This document shows positions 23,686-33,700 of a DNA stretch of 64,000 bases, one piece after another. Numbering within the stretch: the stretch's first letter is position 1; the number at the start of each line of letters is the position of its first letter. Source of the stretch: Basidiobolus meristosporus CBS 931.73 (Eukaryota > Basidiobolomycota > Basidiobolomycetes > Basidiobolales > Basidiobolaceae); the NCBI GenBank assembly GCA_002104905.1, contig MCFE01000016.1, positions 1 to 64,000 of the forward strand, in the 5' to 3' direction. Made by a program: the position numbers and the translations under genes. Under the pieces are notes generated by a model. It was not told the DNA's origin. It was given only the letters and a program-made list of their open reading frames with translations, and ran no database searches.

Positions 23686-26600
23686 TTTACTTGGTGATGT
23701 CCATTATATCAAATCCTATTTCATTTGAATGCATTATGCTGCAATGTATGGGATAGCATATAAACCATTCACCTTGGCAATACTTCATAGTATTATTTAT
23801 AATCCCTATGAAAACTAACAAACGGACTTGGGGTATTCAGCTGGTATTCTTTGGTCAATCTTTTAAGTGTAACTTTGGAGTCAGTGAGCAAAAACATCTG
23901 ATGATGTAAGTTGTAACTTTGAGAAATGTTGGACTGCAGGTAATATGCTAGTCTTTGGTATTTTTTTTGGCTTGTAGGAAATCTGCCTAATGAAAAATTA
24001 GGCCAAGGATGAGGTTTGCTTGGTATTTACTAATGCATTGAATTGATGAGATGCTGAGTTAATACAAAGTTTCAAGCCTGTCCAAAAGCCCCTGCACTTT
24101 GCACACAACTATCAGTAATCTTCCTCAGGGCATCGTAATTATCACCTCTACAAATTGCTGCTAAAATCATTTATATTTTATTTCGCCTTGATTAGACAAC
24201 AAAACAAAACCACACGTTCAGACACACCGAGCTTTTAACGCACTACATCTAATAAATTAAACCTAACTTATGTTCTATTTGGTGATATCCTATCCTTCTT
24301 GTATTACCAACTCCATTGAGGATTTCAGAGCATGAAAGAATGCTGAGTATTAACTGGAAAGGCATATTGCATGAAAGCCTATAACAGACGCGGACAAACA
24401 GGAGACTTGAAGGGATATTTTGGGTATCAGAAGCGCATTTTCATATATTGATATACTAGACTGAGTTAAGGAAGTCATGATTCTGCAGTTAATTGCATAT
24501 CTGAATGTGAATTAAACCTAACATAGCTCCTAATTATCATAACAATCACATGAATCATCAGTATCAACACGGTTCGGAAAGAATATACTATCACTAGGAA
24601 ATCAACTTGGAATTGGAAAAAATGGAAAATATATTATCAGAGTCCAAGATGCTCGCCTAGTCTATAACGATAATACATAAATAATCTGGTGCTAAACCAA
24701 CTTAACCAGTAGCAATCTGGTTCAACAAATCGCTTCCTCAAAATGTCCAGAGTACCATACACCTTGCTGTTATACCATTTTGTATTTGATTAGGAATTAT
24801 TACAGTATACACCCATTCTTTCAGACACATAAATCCCGCTCATCGTCATTTGAATGTAATACTAATCCCCAGGACAGGCACATCACCTTTTTCTTTTGCA
24901 ACCTGAATAAACTAATGCTCCGACTCTTCAGCGCGGATTTATTGTATATGGTTATCCACTGTTTTATATCTTCAATCATACAAATGATCTGCAGGAGACT
25001 CATTCAAATCAATGGTATTTGGATCTCGTTTTTGAAACCTTTAAATAATCGTTCAACATTGTAGAAATATTGAAAAGAGCGCACCCCTTCCGAAGATATC
25101 TCGTAATTATTGGTGTAGATTCATTGCTTATATTTGGGAAACGAAAGCTGCATTTTCATCCATTACCCCTGACCATTCTCAAGCTCCCAATTTCATTTAC
25201 CAAATACCATCCACGCACAGCTATATTAAATTGACCTCATATATCCACATTTTTGACATGGTATGAGCTTGCCGAGTTTTACTTTATTAAAAGGCCTAGA
25301 GAGATGTGGGTAATGCTTGGAGCCTAGATAGCTTTGACCTTCAGGGATCATAATCCACTATCAATTCTTCAATATTTGGATCGAATCTCTGAATACTTCC
25401 ATCTGTATTAAATATCTCTAGTGACATCATAATTGCGTTGGTATTGATAAATTTGCGAGGCAAGTGGCTATATGCTACGTTAAGCCCTTTTCAGAATTCC
25501 ATGAAACAATGATGTGATTGGGTGGTGGTGTGGGTCAGAAAACGACCAAGAAGCGCTGGTGAAGAGTGTTCACCCAGCCCTGAGGAAGCCAAGGCAGGAT
25601 CTCGAGAGATTCTAATACAGAATGGCATGTTCCAATCCGATGCTATTTCTAATTTTGTTCCAAAATTGCCACACATTTGAAATGTTTCTTTTATATGATC
25701 ATATAATAGCACGTTATTTCGCATTCGCCTTGATTCTCCTATTCTCCCACACATCACCAATGGTGCATTGATCCCTTTTCACAGCATGCACACTTGTATG
25801 ATTTAGAAGTATTGAACTTGAACAATGCTATACTCTAAAATTAATCCAACAGTCACACACAGCCGAATTTGGACATAGTTGGGAGTATTGTAGCTTGGCT
25901 TAAAAGCTCTTGTACGGAGATTTTCAATTATGTCGTATTAATATCCCATCACAGGTATTACTGTCCCAAAATGAAACTCTAGGACATGAAGCCTCGCTGG
26001 AATCACGTCCACTAGGATTGACTTGTTAAATACAATGACTTCCCTACTTCAGACAGGGCTTAAGAGGTAGGCGCGGTGTATTGCTCATGATTAGATTACT
26101 CGATGAGTCAAGCTCTTACTGTGGAGCTTCCACCAAGAGTGGATTTTCCAGGCGCGAATTTTGTTCCAATTGTACAATACTGCGCAGTAAATTATGAACT
26201 AGCACTAATATATTAGGTGTGGTAACACCATATAGCAGAGACTTGTATACTACAGGATTACAGCATACACCGTCAAATCTCTACAATTGTATCACAATGG
26301 ATAGCATGTCTCCTGGTTAGTCGAGCAAAATCGAGCTAGAAATTTGATTACCTTTTGCTATTCAGACTCTGATCACTTTGGGCTGACACGCACCGTCAAC
26401 ATAATCTCTCCTCAAATGCGTATAGAAACAACCATTTGGAGCAGCATGTTCCTTTACAACAATAATATGGGTGCTTCAGCGATATAGCCCACAGTAAGCG
26501 ATTGACGACAACTAAAACTCTAAAGGGGTAAACTAGTTTAAACTTGAAAGATATCTTCATTAGCTGCGATACTGTGTTATGGGATCCATAATTAACCCGT

Positions 26601-26755
26601 AAGTCGAATCAAGTCTAACCATCTCCAGGATTTTAAAAACGTCCACTTGAAGTTAACAGACATCGTTGTATAGCCTTTTGTGATTTCATCATTTTGAATT
26701 TTGACATATCTTAACTTTAGCTACTGCAGCCACTGCATTAAGGTAGACTCGTTCA

Positions 26756-27826
26756 ATGACTTTCCACGCTAAAAGGATCCTGCCACATATTCCTCACCAC
26801 TCGAATACGAAATACTACGGCACCCGCCTTCGCGTTCTTGATGTTGAATCCATCGAGCTGGCTCGTCAACTAACACTCTTTGACTCCTATTTGTTCAATC
26901 AAATCAAGTCCGTGGAGTGCATGCACGAAGCGTGGCGACGAACAGAATCGTGGATGGCGGTCAATATCAAAGAGGTGCTAAAGGTATTCCAGCAGGTTGG
27001 TCATTTTCATCCAGAAGCAATATCAGAGGTGCCATTGCTATTTTTGGAAACTAATGGGTTTTTCTTAGATCAAATATTGGGTGGCTTATACAATATTGAG
27101 CGAGAAGGATACAATCAAACGCACCCATACAGTAGAACATTTCATTAGCATGGCTTCGGTAAGCACGCTCGTTAGTAAGCTAAGTTCATATCAGGTCAAG
27201 CGGCTAAAAACCTCATCGTCGAAACTTTAGTACTGCTCTTCATGGAACAATTTTAATACTTGCATGGCAATACTCGAGGGCTTCAGTGTCGCCCCAGTTC
27301 CTTCACTGTGGCATACTTGGCAGGTATTGTAAACGGCCACCTTTAGCAAAATCCTGCCCCTAACCCACTTCTCTCGTAGTCGCTTGGTAGCAAGTATAAG
27401 TCTTGCTTGGAACATCTGCGAGCACTGATGAGCCCCTGTAGTGACTTTCAGTTGTACCGTGCCAATCTTGAGTCACTCTCCACTCCGTGTGTACCTTACC
27501 TACGTAGGCTGAATTTCCTTGACATTGATATCACCCACGCGATATACTCAGTTCCTTCTACAGACACGTACTTGAACGATTGTGAAACCAGTGCCATCAG
27601 CGTGGAACAACTAATCCTCGAAGTTGAGCGACATCAGGGAAATTACGACTTCTCAGTCAGCGCCGATTTACTGCAATCTATTATCCAAGGGCTGCACGAC
27701 CACGGGGCCTTGAGTGCTATCATCAAGATAGTAAAGCAGATGGAGGAAAAAAACGAAAGTCACACTAGTTTTCCCGACGAAGAATACCGATTTTCACTCC
27801 GGTTGATCCAGCATTCCCACATTTGA
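26756..27826 (+). CDS. RasGEF (CDC25 homology) domain protein A
   Basis: This is a small guanine-nucleotide exchange factor for Ras-family GTPases, consisting almost only of the catalytic CDC25 homology domain. The spliced product is about 289 residues from four exons: 26756-26995, 27069-27158, 27231-27323 and 27380-27826. Exon 1 holds the domain start VLDVESIELARQLTLFDSYLF and the IKSVECM segment. Exon 2 reads IKYWVAYTILSEKD, exon 3 NNFNTCMAILEGF, and exon 4 KYKSCLEHLRALMSP and PCVPYLRRL, followed by the helical end of the domain. I see no REM domain, SH3 or other module, which is unusual because most RasGEFs are multi-domain. All junctions keep frame with GT..AG ends. It is paralogous to the gene at 36872-37841. 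Confidence 0.85.
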
Positions 27827-28584
27827 ACGCAACCAAGCACCCAAAGATCGTATACAACACATGAACACCAAACTAGCACCCACACCCCATATTTACCCCT
27901 TAATTTGAAGTAGGTTTATATATATTAATAGAACCTCATCCAGACTTGACTTTCGTAATGTGGAAGAGTTGCCATTATCTCAGTTAATTTAATAACAAGT
28001 AATAAATGGGTTGTTGATCAACTTCACAACACGACAGATAGAGCTCACAGACCTGATATAGCTCGATGAGCCACGATATGATTTGGGGTGATCCTGCGAC
28101 CACAGTCAATGGATATGCCAATGAACAATGTATGAAATGAGCCACTGAATGAATGGAATTATCGGTCAATTAATTAATTAATTCATTCTATTTGTCACAC
28201 CCCATCCTACATGGGCTCATGAATACCATTGGTGATTTGCTTCTGATATGGGGCATACACCAAGCCCCCTAACCGTTTTTATATAGACCAAAAATAGACG
28301 GATGCATGAGGAAACATACATATTAAACAAATTGGGTATTTACATCCGTTTTCTGATTAACATGATCAATCGATCTGTCGAGTGATGGGTTTCTTCATAC
28401 CCACGAAATTTTCAGTTAAATCTGCACACAAGTAATTCCCTTTTTTCTTCTGTCTCTTAGTTTGCATATAATTCTCGGGTGCTTCTCGTTTAGTTCTTTG
28501 AACAGTCTCTCTTTCCACGCCCAGCCAGCCTTTCAATATCTGTAGTCCCGGCGCCCAGCTAAAAAACGTTCCTATTTCATTTCA
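27827..28584. other. Intergenic region before the G-gamma gene
   Basis: No gene is supported. A short AATTAATTAATTAATTCATT tract lies near 28168-28188. The last 150 bases before the G-gamma ATG are pyrimidine-rich (TTTTTTCTTCTGTCTC near 28440), as is common in fungal promoters and 5' leaders. Confidence 0.6.
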
Positions 28585-28882
28585 ATGCCTGCCTCAGGAT
28601 TAAACGCTATGTCGGAGCAGAAGCTCAAGAAGATGATTGAGCAAAATAGCCGATTGCGGGAGCAACTGGATTTGCCTCGTGTTCCAGTATCCCAGGCAAG
28701 CCAAATGTAGGTAACTGTAAGACTGTTCACAACAACCGGCGGCTGACACTCCTTTCTGTTGTAGGCTCATAAAATATGTCACCACCACACGTGATTATCT
28801 GGTTCCTTCTGTGTGGGGAACGCCGGGAGCTAATGATCCTTTTGTTAGCAAAAGTAGCGGTTGCGAGTGCACAATCCTATGA
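28585..28882 (+). CDS. Heterotrimeric G-protein gamma subunit
   Basis: This two-exon gene encodes 79 residues and is too short and split to appear as one open frame. Exon 1 (28585-28706) gives the N-terminal coiled-coil helix, including EQKLKKMIEQNSRLREQLD. A 58-base intron follows. Exon 2 (28765-28882) gives MLIKYVTTTRDYLVPSVWGTP, DPFV and the C-terminus SSGCECTIL. The last four residues CTIL form a CAAX prenylation box, preceded by another Cys that could be palmitoylated, as in fungal Ste18/Gpg1-type gamma subunits. The DPFV motif near the end is a gamma-subunit hallmark used in beta binding. Gamma pairs with G-beta and anchors the complex at the plasma membrane for pheromone or nutrient signalling. 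The splice junction restores an ATG Met codon from AT|G, and the unspliced reading would hit TAG at once. Confidence 0.85.
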
Positions 28883-29485
28883 GTTTTCTTTATCTCCATG
28901 GGTATTTAGGGGCCTGGTCATCCAGAGCATCGGCAATATGTATTTTGCGCTCACGACCGACAACGCTCCACATAGGTTTTTTTGAATCACCCTAGCCTGC
29001 AGCCGTGATGTTCCTTCATCTTCTATCATAGTTGAATATTTTCCCCACATTTTTCTCGTCGGTTTTATTTGTTGTACAGAAGTTATATATCCCGCTAATA
29101 AGGTAGTCCCCTCTTCTAATGGACTCGTTAAAGCCTTAATAATCACTTACACTTGAAATCTTATTCTTACGTGTTGATAACCTATATGCCTTCTTGAGTT
29201 ATTAGTTTTCGTATCGGTCAGATAGAGAAGCCTTGAACTGGGCAGTTCTGTATTGTCAACATGGGGGATTGCAGGCGTTTTCTCAGAATTGACGATTGGA
29301 TTTTGAGTATAGCCTGCAGCTGGTTTCTTGCTCGCGAGGATATTGATATGCAGACGTACATCCCACGGGATGTAGGGAAGAGCGTATTTCAAGAGGCAGC
29401 TAACATCGAGGATCATGCCTTGGTACACGTGAATATACTGGCCTAACAGGGCCTGCAGGCTGGGTCGAAAACGTGCTACAAACAG
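28883..29485. other. Unassigned sequence between G-gamma and the next gene
   Basis: About 600 bases follow the G-gamma stop. An open frame at 29261-29446 (+) is in phase with the next gene's first exon and could be an upstream exon of it. It would need an intron ending in the ACAAACAG at 29478-29485. I could not confirm that junction. Confidence 0.5.
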
Positions 29486-30118
29486 ATGATTGTGGCTGAT
29501 ATGATCTCATATGAGTTGATGAACATACAGGCAACCAACCAAGAATCGAAAAACGGCTTTGTTACTTTTCTCCGAGGGATCTATAAAGTTGGCCGGTATG
29601 CTGAACAACCCAAAATCAAGGTCTCCCCTTCATTACCTCTACTGTAAATCACCAATACTCTACTTTAATTCACATCCAATCTACCCTTATTTTATTAACC
29701 CATTATGTCACTAATGCTTCAGTGGTTCTTAACGATTTGTCAGCTTGACCGTAATAATAAGATACAGAAGCTTCAGGTCAACGAGGCAACTCCAGAGGAT
29801 TGGGAGGAGTGGGTTTACCTCCAATCCGATGGTTCCTTGGGGAAGTTACCAGAAATCACGACGTCTCTTCAGGAGATTCGCACTTTTGCTTCCAAAGAAC
29901 CAAAAGCCTTTACACTCTCCGATTATGCCAAGCTTGAAAAGTTGTACCGATATCTTCAGAGCTCCCATGTAGATGTGACTGATAGTTATCTGACTCAATT
30001 AAAAGATCATCAGCAGAAGGTAGCCAGAGCCAAACATGATGGATTCCACTTCCACCCTAATCTGGAGCACTACAAGATGAACACCAGGTCTAGTGGAGTC
30101 TCACTTCGCGGTCATTAG
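29486..30118 (+). CDS. Unrecognised 169-residue protein, two exons
   Basis: I do not recognise the family. Exon 1 as modelled (29486-29620) ends with GIYKVGRYAEQPKIK. It joins in frame across a 123-base intron, which has a CTTAAC branch-like site near its 3' end, to exon 2 (29744-30118) beginning LDRNNKIQKLQVNEATPEDW. The sequence is soluble and mixed alpha/beta in character. There is a Trp-rich patch (EDWEEWVYL), then a Leu/Lys/Tyr-rich helical stretch (SDYAKLEKLYRYLQSSH) and a His-rich tail (HDGFHFHPNLEHYK). No signal peptide or membrane segment is visible. The start is tentative. An acceptor-like ACAG at 29531 and the open frame at 29261-29446 suggest there may be another 5' exon. Confidence 0.5.
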
Positions 30119-30787
30119 ATGCTAGTATTGTTAGCAGGGTTGGCGGGTTTATGTATCGTACGTAAGGATAATCTAGTATATGTCTATTTAGTGACTGCCC
30201 GATTTCACATCATGCTCTGTAACGCATATGCTACTCCACCTTTTGTTCATTGAGGAATAAACCTTATGGTCGTATACTTGATCGAATGACGATTTGTGCT
30301 AATGTGCATGACCAATGGGGCGATTTGTACGTTAAGCTCGGCTCAATATACGGAATATAGAGTTCAATTGGATTGTCGATAAGCAGCCACATAATGTCCA
30401 CATCCCAACGGAACAACACGAACAACAAGCTACAAGATCCGAAACAGAGTGCTTCATGGAGAATACCTGTTATAAATAGAGTGGAATCCATTGAATGAGA
30501 AAATCCCCTTGTGTGTCGAGAGTTTGAAGAACCAACAGTGCTTTTGTATACACATGACATAATATCCAGATCGGAATGGATGGAACTCGTTGAAAAAAGA
30601 TCAGAGGAAGATTTCCGCTTGTTTCCAAGTTAGTTTAGCATGGCGAGCAGTCGTTGGCACGGTAAGGAATTAAGAGGTCATGTGGGGTTTCAGAATCATT
30701 TCCCGAAGTTACAACTCGACTTATTTATAAGTTCGTCGTGGCGGTTGTTAAGCTCAAACAAAACACATTCACTTTTACGAAGTTAGT
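30119..30787. other. Upstream region of the repeat-protein gene
   Basis: No gene is supported here. A TTATTTATAAG TATA-like element lies at about 30720-30730, roughly 60 bases before the ATG of the 1249-residue protein, and is followed by a short AC-rich leader. The minus-strand frame at 30264-30560 has no recognisable features. Confidence 0.55.
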
Positions 30788-33700
30788 ATGGTACTTCCTC
30801 CTCTTGGACCACCGGGAAGAGACCGTAAATTATGGCTGATACACACGATTACCGCTTTGGCAACGGTCGGATCCCTTACTGCACAACAATCCTATGCTGC
30901 TACCCAGATCGACACGCCATCAAAGCCTTCTGTTAACGACATTTCCACACCATCCCCCAACCTTGCTGCTAATCAGGCCAGTGTTTCGAACTTTGGGGTC
31001 GCCCTAAATATCCAGTCCAAAAGCCAAGCAGTGAAAAAGGTGGGACGATCCGGGAAAACAATCGTCAAGAAGGTGTATAGGCCAGGTAAGATCATACGTA
31101 AAACGATACCCAGGCCTGATACGAAGAAAAAGCGCGTTGATGGGAAAACGGCCCCGAAACCCTCTCAGCAACCTAATGCAGTGGAGAAGCCTATTGAGGT
31201 CGAGAATCCCATAAACAAGAAAATCCTTTTACCTGGCAAAGATGCCCAGAAGGAGATTAAAGATTCCACCAAGGAAAAGAAAGTTGACGAGGGCAAAAAA
31301 CCTGAAGCCACACCTGAGAAGATTTCAAATGGGTCCAACGAATCTTCGCCAAAGCAGGTAGTTAGCACAGCCGATGCTACAGTGAAAAATACCAGCGACA
31401 CCATGTCGGCCAATGAAAAGAAGGAAAGCACACCCAACAATGCAACTGAGGGGAAAAAGGAAAGTGGGAAAGGGGACTTGACGAAAACCCCTCCTGAAGA
31501 AAACAAGGTTGTTAAACCCGACACGAATATTGCTGGCAATATGGAAGAGTACAACGGCGGTAAAAGGGACACGACGACAATCTTGAAACAGGAACCTTTG
31601 CTGGATAACAAAGAAGTTTTATTGAAGACGTATATCCCAGGGAAAACGCTTGTTACGAAAGTGCCAGTAGGGCCTACGTATGCTACTAAAAAGACTCTCA
31701 TTCCTGGACAAATTACATACAAAGACGTGGAGGTTCCGGGGAAGACGATAGTTCGGAAAGTCCCTTATGGCCCTACTTACAAGTCAAATCAAGTCGTCAT
31801 CCCCGGCAAGAAGCTGGTTCAGAGAGTCAAACTCCCTGGAGAGACACGGGTTCGGAAAATACTATTGGGACCGACTTATGGTAAAAAGAAGGTTTATGAG
31901 CAATCGAATGGAGAATCAGCCTCTGGGGTCGGCTACAAGCAAGTCAAGATACCTGGCGAAGTTAGAATAAAACGTGTCAAGTCTCAACCCTTATACGCAT
32001 ACGAGGACATGACGATCCCTGGTGAATCGAAGTACAAGGTAGTTCGGGTTCCAAACAAAACCTTGGTCTACAAAACTGCTACTCCTGCGGAATACACTAT
32101 CCAGAAAGTGCTCGTTCCCGGCAAAAAAGTCATTCAACCAAATCCGGGTAGTACCAAAGATGTAGTCATCAAAAAATATATCTCTGAAGAATATGGCTTC
32201 AAGTTTACCGAGACGCCTGGCAGTTATGTTATCAGAAGAAAACTTACTCCTGGTCAAAGCATCAAGAAAAAGGTTGTGCGCAGTCCTCAATACGGCTACA
32301 AAGTAGTTAGCGTGACTGGGGAGCCAGTGAAAGTCAAGGTACGTGTTCCTGGTGAGATTATTGCCACGAAGGTTCGAGTACCTGCCGAATATGGCTACAA
32401 GAAGGTCTACATCCCGGGAGTATCCACTATCAAAAGATTTAAAGTAGTAAGCGGCTCAAAGAAGATACCTTATCTCAAAAAGCCTGTATACAAATATGAA
32501 AAGCATCTGGTTCCTGGCGAAAAGTCTATTAGAAAGTTCCGCATACCTGGTCAGACTATCAGAAAAATCGTCAAGATTGAGCCGAAATATATTTACAAGA
32601 AAATACCAAGAAAAGTCAACTTTGTCACCAAGAAAATCAGAGTACCAGCCAAAACTTTCACAATCAAGGTGCCGACAAGAGAAGAGTACGGGTATACTAG
32701 GTACCTCTCCCCGAGTGGGTTCAGAATCGCGAAAACCCGTATCCCTGGAAAACGAATTGCCCAAATTACTCGTATCCCCGCAAGGTTTGGCTACAATATA
32801 ATCAAGCAACACGCACCGCCAAGATATAGAAAAATATATGTCCCTGGAAGAACGATAGTACAAAAAGTACGGATTCAAAGGGATGAAGTTACGGCTATAG
32901 ACCTTCCACCAGTCCAGGAGTATGTAGAGGAATACTTTGACAGTACAGATGGTATCTACAAACACAGACTCCAGCGTTGCTCTTGGGATATTCGTCAGAG
33001 CCAGTATGACTGCAAGATCAAAGAAAACTCTGTCGATGAGACATTAGAGTCAAGCCCAGATTTTGAAGAAGAAACGTATGTCCCACCTGCGCAAAGATAC
33101 ATTGAGGAATATGTTGATAGATATAGCGGTGAGACCAGTCGACATCTCAAAGAATGCATTTGGAGACCTGAGATCAAAAACACTGTTTGCACTACAAAGG
33201 ACCTAGAATTACCAGATACTTCAAGCCAAAGATATTTCGAGCCTGGAACCACGGTTACTAATATATATCTGCCCCCTGACCGCGTATACATCGACGAATA
33301 CTTGGACAAAGCAACCAATTCGATGGAAAGAAGACTACGAGTTTGCACGTGGGATATCAAAAGCACAAGCTACAAATGTAGTAGCAAGGATATGGACGAC
33401 AACAGCTTGGCGATTTCGCCTGGTACCAAGGAATCGACAGACGAAAATATGGGCTTGAAGGTTACTACAAAAGCCCAGGCTTGTACATCAACACTGGGTG
33501 GTGAATGTGAAATCAATCAAAAGGAGTTCGGAAACTTCAAGCCACTGTCTCTCAATGGACCAAACGATCCCGCGGATATTAAATTGTATAGCGGTTTGAC
33601 GTTACAAGACATCTACTGGCCAGAGATAGATCCAAACGCTCTTGTCGCAGATAGGGTCTTTATCTACGAGTTTGTGGATCAAGCCGTGATGCAAACGGAA

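Larger units (their letters stand above)
18609..26755. other. 8.1-kb gene desert with a repeat cluster
   Basis: This is the longest stretch in the window without a recognisable gene. No frame shows a conserved domain. The part from about 21.9 to 23.7 kb is occupied by diverged copies of a non-coding repeat, listed separately, and a weak further match occurs near 24.06-24.15 kb. Other open frames, such as 24780-25064 (+) and 25491-25760 (-), are short and lack family features. I see no transposase or reverse transcriptase motif. Confidence 0.6.

Noticed and set aside
31165-31722. 185-codon open frame antisense to the giant repeat protein
   Set aside because: It is a shadow produced by the Lys/Pro/Glu codon bias of the sense strand and shows no promoter or domain.
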